From NCBI GenBank assembly GCA_002794775.1, contig NBAY01000004.1, forward strand, positions 1,426,001 to 1,490,000: a stretch of 64,000 nucleotides of DNA, in the 5' to 3' direction. The notes below the pieces were generated by a model. It saw only the letters and a list, made by a program, of their open reading frames with translations, searched no databases and was not told where the DNA came from. Shown here piece by piece: positions 23,869 to 35,984 of this stretch (positions are counted from its first letter, which is position 1; each line of letters begins with the position of its first letter). The stretch comes from Porodaedalea pini (Eukaryota > Basidiomycota > Agaricomycetes > Hymenochaetales > Hymenochaetaceae). The translations under genes were made by a program, and so were the position numbers.

Positions 23869-26034
23869 ATGGAGCATTCTCCCGGCTGGCAGTATGCGCT
23901 GGTACAGATGATGTCTGCTCTAGATTATGACGACGCTAAGCATCGAGGCCGACGCTACTATGCTGTAGCTGGTATATGTGTTGTACTCGTATCGATTGTC
24001 CAGTTCATGAAAGCTAGGAAGCTAACGGTACGTTCGTAAATATTCATGTGACATTTCCACTGATATATTTCCAGGTTAATGTGCCTCTGGAGGGCCCCTC
24101 TGGGATTGTTTCTTCCTACCTTGGCGCGTACGACTTCATTGGAAATACGAAGTCCATTCTAAGGCAAGCCTACAAAAAGGTCTGCATATGCATGTGTATT
24201 TTGTATTCTCGGTCCTACTGAGACGCTGCGTGCACACAGTACGGCCAAGGCACTTTCAAAGTTCCGGAATTGGATCATTACACCGTGGTCATCAATAGGA
24301 CAGACCTTATCGATGAAGTCAGGAAAGCACCCGACAATAAGTTCTCTTTTCCTGAGGCACTTGCTGAGGTCAGTATCGCTGAGGAGACGCACTCACAGTT
24401 TGCTAATACGGATCCTATCCTTCCTTTCTAGAATATCGCATCTCGCTGGACGGTTGGAGAGAATGTCGCGAAGAACCAATATCATACGCAGATTATTCGC
24501 AGCCAACTGACGCGTTCTCTGACTGGACGTTTTGAAGACGTTCGAGATGAAATCACTCAGGCCTTTAGCGACCTTATCCCAGCGAAGAATGATGGTAGAG
24601 CCGATTTAGTACCGCTCGTGTATTGACCGCGAGACCTGATCTCTATTTGTTGCAGAATGGGTCGCTGTTCCCGCTCTGGAGACCATGAGGAACATTGTAT
24701 GCAGGACGAGCAACAGGATTTTCGTCGGTACTCCTCTCTGTGAGTACTACACGTTCGTCTAGAACAAATGAAACGTAACTGATCATGAAGCCCGCCTTCA
24801 TGGAATTCAGGCAGAGACCCAGACTATATCGATCTGAACATCAATTTCACGGTCGATGTTATTTTCAATCTGTTCAAAATTAGCAAGGTTCCGACTCTGT
24901 TGCGCCCGTGAGCAACTTTACCTTCCCCCCCTGTGACTCTCATCAATCATGTACTGCATCGTAGAATTGTCGGCACACTCATATCCTCGTTGCCGAGAAA
25001 CATTCGTCGCGGAATGAAGCACCTCCGCCCTCTGTTAGAAGAGAGATTTCGCCTATATGACGAGAATGGAAATGACTGGCCCGATAAACCAGTAAGGCAA
25101 CAGTTCACGCGACTACCGTTCAACAGTGAACTAACTATTGCGAAGAATGACATGATCTCCTGGCTTATTGACGAGGCACCCGAAAATGAGAAACGAAGCA
25201 TATACGAGCTAACAAAGAGAATGTTATTTGTAAATTTCGCTGCTATTCATACGTCTTCGAATGTAGGTTGCGCCCTTATATTGCTGCAGCGTTGAATTTG
25301 CCTCATCATTGCATTTTAGAGTTTCACCCATGCTCTATTTCACCTGGCCGCCGAACCGAAGTACATCGCGCCTCTGCGTGAGGAGGTCGAACGAGTGATC
25401 AAAGAGGAAGGATGGACAAAGGTCGCGATGACGAAGATGTGGAAGCTCGACAGTTTCATGAAAGAAAGTCAGCGAATAAATGGGATTTTCCTACGTATGA
25501 TTCTCATCTCTTCGGACTGTCTAATCATGTGCTCAAGCCTCGTTCCAAGTGACATTAAACCGCAAGGTCATGACCGACCTCACTCTGTCAGATGGAACCT
25601 TCTTACCGGCGGGTACATTTCTTGCAGCCAACATCACGGCCGCACACAACGATGAAGCATATTACCCGAATGCAGAGAAGTTTGACGGATTCCGTTTCTC
25701 GAACATGCGCAATGAAAGTGCGGAAGAAGGTGTGAAGCACCAAATGGTCAATACGAGTCCGGATTATCTGGCATTTGGGCACGGACGCCATGCATGGTGC
25801 GTACTTGCTCTTTGTTTCTTGAGTTGCTTGCTTATCCGCTTTATTGTGAACAGCCCTGGTCGCTTCTTCGCAGTAAACGAGCTGAAGGCGATGATGGCAT
25901 ACCTACTCTTGACATACGATCTGAAGGCGGAGGTGGAAGGAGTCCGACCGGAGAACGTCTATATGGGCGTACGACTGATCCCGAACCCGAAAGCCAAAGT
26001 CCTACTCAAGAAACGAGCAGATGTAAAAGGTTGA
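23869..26034 (+). CDS. Cytochrome P450 paralogue 3 (3' half identical to P450-4)
   Basis: Eleven exons: 23869-24027, 24075-24179, 24240-24368, 24432-24594, 24656-24739, 24811-24907, 24965-25091, 25146-25262, 25320-25494, 25550-25796 and 25854-26034; 527 aa. It has an N-terminal anchor, SRWTVGEN with the Trp that P450-1 has lost, AAIHTSS (I-helix), KESQR (ExxR) and FGHGRHACPGR (haem). From 24955, 10 bp before exon 7, the gene is identical at every sampled place to the minus-strand copy ending at 37600; before that point the two differ as ordinary paralogues. The last exon is two codons longer than in P450-1 and P450-2. The gene runs into a large transposon 296 bp after its stop. Confidence 0.92.
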
Positions 26035-26334
26035 TTCATGCTGCGCTATATATTACACCTTGTCTGTTGTCGGAGATATGGATTTGGTCGTCTATCGAGT
26101 CAAGTGTCTTCTGTGCCCTGATAGTCGTTGGAAAATGGAACTGTTTCTTTTGTTGTGTAAAGCTCCGAACCCATGAACATCTTGCTGATTCAATTGCTCC
26201 CAACCGTAGTAATTCTCAAGTCACTGTTTCAATCTCAGCCTTGCTACATGTAAGAACTAGAGAACTCGTGCGAGTAGGTTGCGCAGTGAATCCAGTTTGT
26301 TTCCAAAGTGTCTGCTAATTTCAATATTACAGCC

Positions 26335-27649
26335 CTGTTCAGAAGTATTGTCAAACACACTGACCACATGCTTTTGAGCATTTCAACACTTTACAGCCTT
26401 TTTCATAATAATTCGGACACGTGCATTTCATGTGTAATTGCCGCATCTTGCTCGAAATACCGAAAATCCGAGTAAATGCCCCTTTTCTCCCTCAATATTG
26501 CACGATATGTTTCCATTAGGCACTTAAAAAAAACTACTAGTCTACGTGAATAGATCTGTGCAAAAAATCTGATCTTTACTGAATAGTTATTCCATTACAG
26601 TGCAGACAATGCCACTCCTAGCTTGTTCATGTGCGTGTCCACCAGAAAACAAAAATCATAACTCAAGTCTAACTGCCTGTAAAATTTCTCTTTCACCACG
26701 AAAATTAAGTATTGGAACCTTGCAACACCCTGCAGAAGTTTCATGCCAAAATATGCAGTATTTGCATCATGGCAGCAATGTTTGTGACCAACCCATAGTG
26801 TCTGTCACTCTACCACTGACACCAGCCTCCGTGAAACTTGCACATTTCGACCAGTAAAAATCTAGTTCTTTTGAAATATCACACTATAGCCTCAGAGCAA
26901 CTCATGGGCTGATTTGGAGGCTGAGCGGAGCAGAATTCACACCGCAAAAGTCATGTTTTGACCCTGCTGTCAGACTACAGGAACAAGGCAATAATCTTGC
27001 TTGCTCATTTGGTCAATCTGTTCAATCTATTTTACATGCCTAGCTACCATAAAGTCACCAGACACCGATCAAGAAAAACCAGGACTGTGGGGGAAAGATA
27101 ATTTGTGCATGAGAAATTAAATACATCACTGCAGAGACTGAGCCGCTGGCAGCTGTACAGTGTGCAACAGGTACAAGTACACACCTTTGAAGCACTTTCC
27201 TGTACCCAGGGATCTCTGAATTGTGCTCAGAGGTGAGAGACTGTGCACCAAGTAGCTGGCCACTCAATATGCTACATGGTTGTAGTTGATGAGAGCTGCC
27301 CGTCTTGATCAAGTTCAAACACAATCACAGTTGCATTTGCTGCTCTTCTTGCTGGAGCTGCTGCCTGACAGGACTTGGATCTGGTAAAGTCATGCTTATA
27401 GGCTATGCCTATGTGTCCTAGAAAAGATACAGGTGTGGAATCAGCAATGTCATATGGGTCTGGCTGCTGAGACACAGTGAGACAGTGACCGTCAGCATTG
27501 CAGACAGTTGGACATGCTTTGCTGCAGGAAGAGATGCGAAGAGAGAGACAATCAAACATCTGCAGGATTAACGAGATTCAGAATGCCAGACATGAACAGA
27601 GAGTGCAAAAAAGAACATGCCATAACAAAAGCGAACCATCTCACTGAGT
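26335..27649. other. Transposon arm, outer part without supported gene
   Basis: Subterminal and non-coding sequence of the long TIR. Several open frames of 85-95 codons occur on both strands, with no recognisable motif and no splice logic. They repeat in the other arm only because the arm is duplicated. Confidence 0.5.
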
Positions 27650-27654
27650 CACTG

Positions 27655-28073
27655 TGTTAGGCGGGAGTCCGGGAGACGACTCGGACTGGGCAGGCCTCGG
27701 CTGACTGTCGTCTGGGACGTGCTATACTCGAGTGGAGTCTCAGGACACACTGTACTCAGGCTAGGTCGTCACAGAGGTAAGAGGATTAATACAATATACT
27801 CTACTACAGGAGGGGGACGCAGTCTCACCTAGGTCGTCACAGAGGTAAGAGGAAAAGCAGAACAGGTGTTCAGATGCAATTCCTCTTCCTTATATACAGT
27901 GATCACCTCGTGAGAACTGGTTGCCTTATTGTCTATGATTATATAATGGGAGCAGAATGGAACGAATGAAGGTCATGTGAAGGGAGTGTGGGAAATGATT
28001 GAAAAGATGATTAATTATAATGGAAAGGAGCGGTTAAAAGAAAAGGAAAAGGGAAAGAGTTCGAGTTCTAACA
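27655..28073 (+). repeat. Solo LTR-A in left arm
   Basis: 419 bp, TGTTAGG...TTCTAACA, flanked by perfect 5-bp target duplications CACTG (27650-27654 and 28074-28078). The internal retrotransposon is gone, as after LTR-LTR recombination. The same insertion lies at the mirror position in the right arm. Confidence 0.93.
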
Positions 28074-28419
28074 CACTGCATGTAGAGATCCTCATCCTAT
28101 TCAAAGAATCAGTTTAGAAAGAATCAAGAAGAGACAAACAAATGGACCTCAGAAGAGATCCTTTGCCTGTTCTCCTCTGAAAACAGCACACTAGATGTGC
28201 TTTGGAGGATTTTGTGATTTATAAGGCCTTGGACTGGTTTGGTGATGATGGCAGTCACACATGCCATCACAAGTTGTGATTCAACTTTCAACAACCAACA
28301 CTCCCTCCTCTTCACCATGACATGTGGAAGGCCACTGTCGCTCAATGCATGAACTATGCTTATACACATGCACCAGAGAGAAGGCTTCACAGTTCAGTGC
28401 ATGGCTTGGCTGACGGGTG

Positions 28420-29532
28420 TTGGAAAATCAATGGCCAATGATGTGATAGAACGTCAGTGATGCACTGGCCAAGCTCAGGAGCATGCAAAACACACTGGCC
28501 AGCCAAGGGTGTTTAACTATGTAGATATTCAGGCAAGTTTTTGCCTACTTTGATCTCTTCTTGCATTGCTGACTGGTAAATATTCCCCCAGTTTCTTCTG
28601 GGCTCAATAGATTGACGATGTGATCTTTATCTCACCAAGCTGCAAGACATGCTCTGGCACATTCAGAGCAAGAAGGCATCAGTAGCCACAGTAGAAAGAG
28701 CACTGATACAGGCTGGATTCTCTTTGAAGTTGGTGTGTTTTATATACCCTCTTTGAAGCTCAAGTCATGACCCACTTCTTATCAGTAACAGATCACCAAG
28801 CAAGCACTGGAGCATAGTAAAACTAAGAGACTGAGGTACCAACTCAGGATTACCTTGTATCAAGCAAAACAACTTGTATTCATCAATGAAAGTGCATGCG
28901 ACAGGTGGGCCTACTTGTAGAACAAGGCATGGGCTTTACATGGCTGTCAAGCCATCCACAAACAAGTGTTTCTCAGGGGGAAACAGTATGTCTAGTTTTG
29001 AATTTCTGCATAATTTTTGTCTCAACCCCTTCAGATATTCCATACTTCTGGCAATCACATGGGGTGGCATGATACATTGCATGATTGTGGAAGGGTCTTT
29101 CAATGCGGCGTCTTTCTATGACTTCATTGCTGGTCTATTGGACCACATGCAGCTATGGCCCAGACTGAACTCTGTCATAGTCATGGACAACTGCATGATC
29201 CACAAAGGGGAAAATATTTGTGAGCTTATTGAATCCAGGTGTGTTTGCCACCAATACAATTGGTCCAGTCCTCTCTTGACCTGTTGAGCAGTGCAGAGGA
29301 ATGAAACTTGAATTTCTTCCACCCTACTCCCCAGATTTCAATCCAATTGAGCTCGTGTTCTCGCTTTTGAAAGCTTGACTGCAAAACTTACATTTGTCAG
29401 ATGAAGGAGATGAGCATGCAGTGTTCCAACATCTATATGAAGAGGTCATGTCGACTGGTGTGGAAGCCTGCTGTGCCTTCTACAGGCACTGCAGTTACAA
29501 TGATAAGGATGTGGAGTATGCATATGCATAAC
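28420..29532 (+). pseudogene. Tc1/mariner-like (DDE_3-type) transposase relic, left
   Basis: Collinear at protein level with the better copy at 45766-46967. There is an N-terminal relic around 28430-28520, then a segment aligning to DQRRDLFLDELRQKL (28610-28735). The catalytic core follows: VFINESACD at ~28870, MIHCMIVEGSFN and VIVMDNCMIH at ~29180, and [14 protein letters not shown] at ~29320-29350. The first catalytic Asp is Asn here, and at least two stops interrupt the frame (after AYL at ~28917; after LLKA at ~29378). The second Asp and the Glu of NPIE remain. It cannot make active enzyme. Confidence 0.85.
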
Positions 29533-29647
29533 TTTCACTCTGCCAGTACAATTAGTTTTCTTACATGCACAGGTAAAGGGCAAAGGATGGAGTTGAATCC
29601 ATATATGACATGTATATGGATGTTAAAGGATACAATCTCATCTATAT

Positions 29648-31367
29648 CTACCATCTGCTTCTCTCATTGATTTTTTTTATGTCCTCTGCTGCATAATGAA
29701 TGATATGATTGACTAGTCTAATCTTGAGTTCACCATATGCTTTGAGTCCAAGCTCGATCAGCCCTTCTTTCTTTAGCACATCAATGTCATCTAGCCTTAT
29801 TACATTGTTACTCGCAAAAATGGGGATGAGTGACAGGTAGTCAAATGCATTGTGTCCTCTTTCAAGGTCATCAGCCAAAGATCAAAGCCAGTTTGATGCT
29901 AGTGGGAAGTTTCTCACTGTGTGTGGCCTGTTTGGCATAGAGGGTTGAGGCTCTGTTTGTTCTTGGGAGTTTGTTAGTGGAGTGGGTGCAGCAGGAGCGA
30001 CATGCACAGTAGGTGCAGCAAGAGTGGCATGCACAGTAGGTGCAGCTGCAGCAGTTTCTGGCATGCGAAGATTGACTGCATTTGTAGAACTCTTATCTAA
30101 TAGCTTGAGAGACTCTGGTGCCAGGTCTGCAGTGACACCTGGAAGTCCTTTGTACTAAGAAAAGGCAGAAAGTGAGATAGATAGAAACAATGCATATGTA
30201 ACACACAGAAAGACTCACGAGCATTTTGGCATGCTCATGGAGATTTGCATGTGTGTAAGGAATGTGGTCAGACAATCCTTTGATGTGAGCACACATGATT
30301 TGGCCATGTTTGTCGCACTGAAAATTCTTCATAATCTTCATTAAAATCTTCTTAATTTCCTGTTCATACTCATTTTGTGCATCATCCAATGCACTTTTGG
30401 CTTTCCTTGTCTGACTCTGGCCTTTCTTCTGAGATGGAAGAGTCTGTATCTATACACACAGAAAATGTCAATAGAAGAACAGGAAATTGTAAGAGCAAGA
30501 GCACAACCTGAATGGAAATAAGCAGAGTAATATCTGGATTGAGACTCTTTTTCTTCAGCCTCTTCTGTTCCTTGTGATGTTTGCAAATACAATTGAAAAA
30601 CTTGTTCACCTCCACTTGGGAATTCAAAAAGTGAGGTACATATTTGTTTGCCCCTATCTTTCAGGACCACATGGGCACTTCATAGGCTAGGCTTTCAAAG
30701 AGACTCCAGCCATCCAGTCTGTCCAAAACTGCATTAAGGAGCTCGATAAGAGTCATGCCTGAGCTGATTTTGAGTGATTGCAACCTGGATCCATCTGACA
30801 CATAGACATTAAGAGTAAAGATCTTTTTCTCTATCTTCTGTGGTGTTGACAAGATGAGACCCCATGCATGGGCTCCTCCAAAGGACAAGCTCAGGTCCAT
30901 GTCAGGTTCTTGATATAAAACATTTATTACTTATTAGTATGTATATACACCTAAAAGTAGAGAAAAACTCGGACCAGGTAAATCAAATGTGGTGCCTTGT
31001 CTAGGGGAGTTGGGTGATACAGAATCATCATCATCCAGAGCTGCAAGTCCTGATGCGCATGCCATGTCATGAATTGACAAGTCTCTGGCCACTGCAATTT
31101 CATTGTCACTGTCATTCACATCATATTGAGGTTTCTTATTGGCCTAAAAGTAATGTCTCAGTTATACACTCCACTAGATGAATCAGCCCATACCTTTTTT
31201 GTAGTAGTAGACGCCTTGCACTTTGGCCCTGGCATTGCTGATCGAACAGGAGATGGAACTTTCTTAGGCCGACCACAACACTGTTTGGATACTTGCTGCT
31301 CCAAATGGGCAGCATCATGATCCTCAGCTTCCTGGAGCCTGGTGGACTTTTTCAAAGTACGGGTCAT
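29648..31367 (-). pseudogene. Cargo gene 1, copy 1 (SAM-like C-terminal domain, unknown function)
   Basis: About five exons on minus: 31194-31367, ~30975-31143, ~30510-30908, ~30190-30450 and 29648-~30150. It starts with a Lys-rich tail and CGRPKK. Then come an acidic exon (NDSDNEIAVARDL), a ~130-residue exon, an exon with FQCDKH and HEHAKMLVS, a Pro/Ala-rich linker, and a last exon with SLADDLERG...LDDIDVLKKEGLIELGLKAYGELKI, which looks like a SAM (sterile alpha motif) fold. The homologue at 54290-56231 has the same exon order, so this is a real gene. TGA at 30661-30663 breaks exon 3 and the donor of intron 2 is poor (GTCCGAG). It probably travels with the transposon; role unknown. Confidence 0.65.
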
Positions 31368-32400
31368 GATAATGGTGGACAGAAAAAATGGGTAAAAAAA
31401 AAAATCATGTGAGCATACTGTTAGGATATGGTATCTTTGATAAGCAGTACAAGTTTGGCAAATGCCTATCACCATGATCAGACAAAGCTGCACCCATCTC
31501 ATGCAACAAATCTTTCACTGTGACTGTGGGATCATCCAAAACCAAGCATCAATATCTCATCAGATTATAGTTTGGGGCTTGTCTCACCAGATTATAGTTT
31601 GGGCTTGAAAACTTCCAGCTGCATGGCTGCATCTGGGGATATAAGGATGTTGCACCTGTCAGTTGACCTCAGTTTCCTGGCCCCCACATCCATCAATGCC
31701 AGCCCAGAAAGACCAGCCAGAGCCAGGCTCATCCCTCCCGGGGAGTTCTTCTCCTATAGATATTCATATAGCAAGACAGAACGCTCATAGTGTGTATATG
31801 TTACCTTGTGTTCATGGCATGCTGATGAAGTGACTTTAGAAATTGTGATAGACTACGCTGAATCCTCCCCCCCTCCTCGATTCTCTGGCATCACTCATGT
31901 CCAACTGTGAGTTTCATATGTTTTAAAGTGAATCTGACTTACCTAAATTACCACATTCACAGCTACAGAAGAGGAGAAGTGGAAGAAGATAGTGGAAGAG
32001 GCCATTGCAACATATTGTGCATACTGAATTGTGACAGGTGAGACTACCCTTACTAAGACTCTTAAAAACCATGTATGGCAGCTCTATATTCAAGCCAAGG
32101 AAAGATGTAATGAGGTCAGGGGTCTTGAACATAGGATTAATGGGTGAGCTAATTTTAGGATTACCTAGAATGAGAATCTGCACAGGCGGATGCATGAATC
32201 TGAAGCAAACCAACTAGTTATGAGCACTCAAATAGCACATCTATATGACATCACTCAAAGGAACCTGGCCTATACCTCTAAGACACAAGTGTGACAAAAT
32301 ACAACTAAGGCCTATTTATTTGATCTGGTATTGTTTTTCTTGTTTCGTATTTGTGCATAGACTTACATCACTATGATGATTAGGATGCTAGTGCCAGTAT
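31368..32400. other. Central divergent region of transposon copy 1
   Basis: Lies between the 5' ends of the two cargo genes. It may hold early exons of cargo gene 2 and both promoters, but I could not define exons. A 16-bp unit 'ccagattatagtttgg' occurs twice near 31561-31605. Confidence 0.4.
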
Positions 32401-33840
32401 TTCCCAAGGCATTATGCATCAGAGATTGGTTGACGTAGTTCACCAGCAGTTTTATAAGAGCATGATGCCTTTCCTTGAGGAGCATTATATTGATGCAGTA
32501 ATCATCACCACATCATGGAGGGCATATTCTGACTCTGCATTTGTTGAACAAGAAATTTGCTTTTTGGACGAGGATAAAGAGGGGGTTAGCAGAGCTGCAG
32601 ATCATATCCAGATAATCAGTCATACATTAGATCTTATGCAGTCAGGAGTGGTCGCAGTCAGGAGTAGTTGTGCAGTCAGGAGCAGTTGTGCAGTCAGGAG
32701 TAGTTGTGCAGTCAGGAGCAGTTGTGCAGTCAGGAGTTGGGACACCTGCTAGTGCTATTACCACTCACACTGTCACAGCACATAACAACTAGCAAGCTCT
32801 AGTCAATGATGAGAAGGAACATCCAGCAATCACCAATCATGGGTATTACAGGTCCATCAACAGATATGGTGACATTCTGTGGAACATATTTTGGAATAAG
32901 CTTCTTTTCCTCAAAGCCGAACCCAAGTCTGTAACATACATCAGCCCAATTGACAGATGTCCTCAGATGTGGGGTTACAAATGGCTGAAGGAAGATTTGT
33001 TGGTGGTTCTGAGGGTGACTATGACTACATACCTTTACAACTGTCAGGCAATGGCAGCAAAAAAGAGCTCAGTGGCTAGTGGCACACCTCATGACCTCAA
33101 ATCCTCTTCCAAAGAGACCAACACATTGAAGAGGATGACAAAGTTCAAGACAGCCTCTAGAGCATTAGTTAACTGTAAAATGAAGGAGGTGACTATGCGC
33201 TTGGGCAGAGGAGCCGACTCTGCTCAAGAGTCCGCTAACCTCAGTGCAATGTGCAAGGGCTTCTTGCTTGCAACAGACCAAACTGAGCCTTCAGATGCCA
33301 TGGCCAAGTATGCTGAGACTGCCCAGCACGATGCACATAAAGCAAATGAGAAGTACAGAGCAGTTTTTTTTGCTTTGCAAATTTTGAAGAATGACGCTTT
33401 GCTCCATGACAGCATCATTGCATGTTTCTCAATAAAGGAGGAGGGCAACCACTATGCACACACTCTGTTTCCACCAGACCCTGCAATAGGAAACATATAG
33501 GCAGATGCCATAACTGCTCTATCGAAGCATGAGCCAAAGTACATTAATGCGCTCTCCCAACTCAACAAACTTCTGAAGGACTTAGGTTATTTGATGAAAC
33601 ATGCAATGACACTTGCCAAACCAGTACTCAGTCCAGCACTAACTAACAAATCTCTCCACCAACTAGATGAGGTGTACGAGAAAAATAGCAGGATATAGAA
33701 GACTTCCTGGCCAAATATTGCAATAATAACAAGAGAGGTTCTTACATGGAAGCACAGGTAGATCATGGCCAGAAGAGCGGGATGAAAAAGACAAAGAATG
33801 CAAAGGCCAAGAACATTGTTCGTTAGACCCCAGATGTAAG
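32400..33840 (+). pseudogene. Cargo gene 2, copy 1 (unknown function)
   Basis: Approximate span. Open pieces are 32414-32752, containing a tandem repeat, and 32967-33500 (177 codons, ending in TAG), with recognisable continuation to ~33840. The segment YRSINRYGDILWNIFWNKL around 32850-32900 matches YHSLNAYHQLDTLVWMTFWK of the copy at 57039-60104, and both lie on the same side of cargo gene 1. No catalytic or DNA-binding motif is recognised; the middle is Lys/Ala-rich and helical. The frame is broken between the two pieces. Confidence 0.5.
32638..32741 (+). repeat. 18-bp minisatellite in cargo gene 2
   Basis: About five and a half units of GCAGTCAGGAGTAGTTGT, alternating AGTAG and AGCAG. In frame they encode AVRSSC repeats. 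Confidence 0.9.
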
Positions 33841-34129
33841 TCAAATTTACTTATTACTTCAATGATCCAATGTCTCACATGTATAACAGGGAAATACCTG
33901 AACTGCACCTCTATAGGCAGGTCCTCAACTTATGTAGTTAGTGGAGCTTGTTTTGCTACCATTCATTCTTTCATATGTATCTCTGTTCTGTGCTTGATAA
34001 TATGTCATTTATTCTTTCTGTAATGCTGGGCTGAACGCATTGACAACTATTATTGTGCATGTAGATACACATGGATGGTAAAATCTTTGTGAATGAAACC
34101 AACATCAGTGTCTACAGTCAACTTCAGTC

Positions 34130-35215
34130 ATCATTGTAACTGCAGTGCCTGTAGAAGGCACAGCAGGCTTCCACACCAGTCGACATGACCTCTTCATATA
34201 GACGTTGGAACACTGCATGCTCATCTCCTTCATCTGACAAATGCAAGTTTTGCAATCAAGCTTTCAAAAGCGAGAACACGAGCTCAATTGGATTGAAATC
34301 TGGGGAGTAGGGTAGAAGAAATTCAAGTTTCATTCCTCTGCACTGCTCAACAGGTCAAGAGAGGACTGGACCAATTGTATTGGTGGCAAACACACCTGGA
34401 TTCAATAAGCTCACAAATATTTTCCCCTTTGTGGATCATGCAGTTGTCCATGACTATGACAGAGTTCAGTCTGGGCCATAGCTACATGTGGTCCAATAGA
34501 CCAGCAATGAAGTCATAGAAAGACGCCGCATTGAAAGACCCTTCCACAATCATGCAATGTATCATGCCACCCCATGTGATTGCCAGAAGTATGGAATATC
34601 TGAAGGGGTTGAGACAAAAATTATGCAGAAATTCAAAACTAGACATACTGTTTCCCCCTGAGAAACACTTGTTTGTGGATGGCTTGACAGCCATGTAAAG
34701 CCCATGCCTTGTTCTACAAGTAGGCCCACCTGTCGCATGCACTTTCATTGATGAATACAAGTTGTTTTGCTTGATACAAGGTAATCCTGAGTTGGTACCT
34801 CAGTCTCTTAGTTTTACTATGCTCCAGTGCTTGCTTGGTGATCTGTTACTGATAAGAAGTGGGTCATGACTTGAGCTTCAAAGAGGGTATATAAAACACA
34901 CCAACTTCAAAGAGAATCCAGCCTGTATCAGTGCTCTTTCTACTGTGGCTACTGATGCCTTCTTGCTCTGAATGTGCCAGAGCATGTCTTGCAGCTTGGT
35001 GAGATAAAGATCACATCGTCAATCTATTGAGCCCAGAAGAAACTGGGGGAATATTTACCAGTCAGCAATGCAAGAAGAGATCAAAGTAGGCAAAAACTTG
35101 CCTGAATATCTACATAGTTAAACACCCTTGGCTGGCCAGTGTGTTTTGCATGCTCCTGAGCTTGGCCAGTGCATCACTGACGTTCTATCACATCATTGGC
35201 CATTGATTTTCCAAC
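34130..35215 (-). pseudogene. Tc1/mariner-like transposase relic, right
   Basis: Exact mirror of the left relic, with the same Asp-to-Asn change and stops. Its 3' end differs because the inverted repeat stops at 34130, inside the last codons. Confidence 0.8.
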
Positions 35216-35560
35216 ACCCGTCAGCCAAGCCATGCACTGAACTGTGAAGCCTTCTCTCTGGTGCATGTGTATAAGCATAGTTCATGCATTGAGCGACAGT
35301 GGCCTTCCACATGTCATGGTGAAGAGGAGGGAGTGTTGGTTGTTGAAAGTTGAATCACAACTTGTGATGGCATGTGTGACTGCCATCATCACCAAACCAG
35401 TCCAAGGCCTTATAAATCACAAAATCCTCCAAAGCACATCTAGTGTGCTGTTTTCAGAGGAGAACAGGCAAAGGATCTCTTCTGAGGTCCATTTGTTTGT
35501 CTCTTCTTGATTCTTTCTAAACTGATTCTTTGAATAGGATGAGGATCTCTACATGCAGTG

Positions 35561-35979
35561 TGTTAGAACTCGAACTCTTTCCCTTTTCCTTTTCTTTTAA
35601 CCGCTCCTTTCCATTATAATTAATCATCTTTTCAATCATTTCCCACACTCCCTTCACATGACCTTCATTCGTTCCATTCTGCTCCCATTATATAATCATA
35701 GACAATAAGGCAACCAGTTCTCACGAGGTGATCACTGTATATAAGGAAGAGGAATTGCATCTGAACACCTGTTCTGCTTTTCCTCTTACCTCTGTGACGA
35801 CCTAGGTGAGACTGCGTCCCCCTCCTGTAGTAGAGTATATTGTATTAATCCTCTTACCTCTGTGACGACCTAGCCTGAGTACAGTGTGTCCTGAGACTCC
35901 ACTCGAGTATAGCACGTCCCAGACGACAGTCAGCCGAGGCCTGCCCAGTCCGAGTCGTCTCCCGGACTCCCGCCTAACA
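35561..35979 (-). repeat. Solo LTR-A in right arm
   Basis: Mirror of 27655-28073, including the flanking 5-bp duplication (CAGTG on + strand). It shows that the arm was duplicated after this LTR had inserted. Confidence 0.92.
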
Positions 35980-35984
35980 CAGTG

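Larger units (their letters stand above)
24955..29504 (+). repeat. Left arm of 4,550-bp inverted repeat
   Basis: Every position x here pairs with 63634-x on the other strand. All open frames inside are mirrored with identical translations, and the DNA agrees wherever I compared it. The arm contains P450 exons 7-11, the gene's 3' flank, the transposon end at 26330, a solo LTR-A and a transposase relic. It stops at 24955 (next base differs) and at 29504, 'caatgat' being the last shared bases. Confidence 0.92.

Noticed and set aside
26600..27559. Open frames of 85-95 codons in the transposon arms as extra cargo genes
   Set aside because: No homologue in transposon copy 2, no splice pattern, no motif. 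They appear twice only because the arm is duplicated.
32638..32741. CRISPR-like array
   Set aside because: The units are contiguous 18-mers without unique spacers in a eukaryotic genome. It is a minisatellite.
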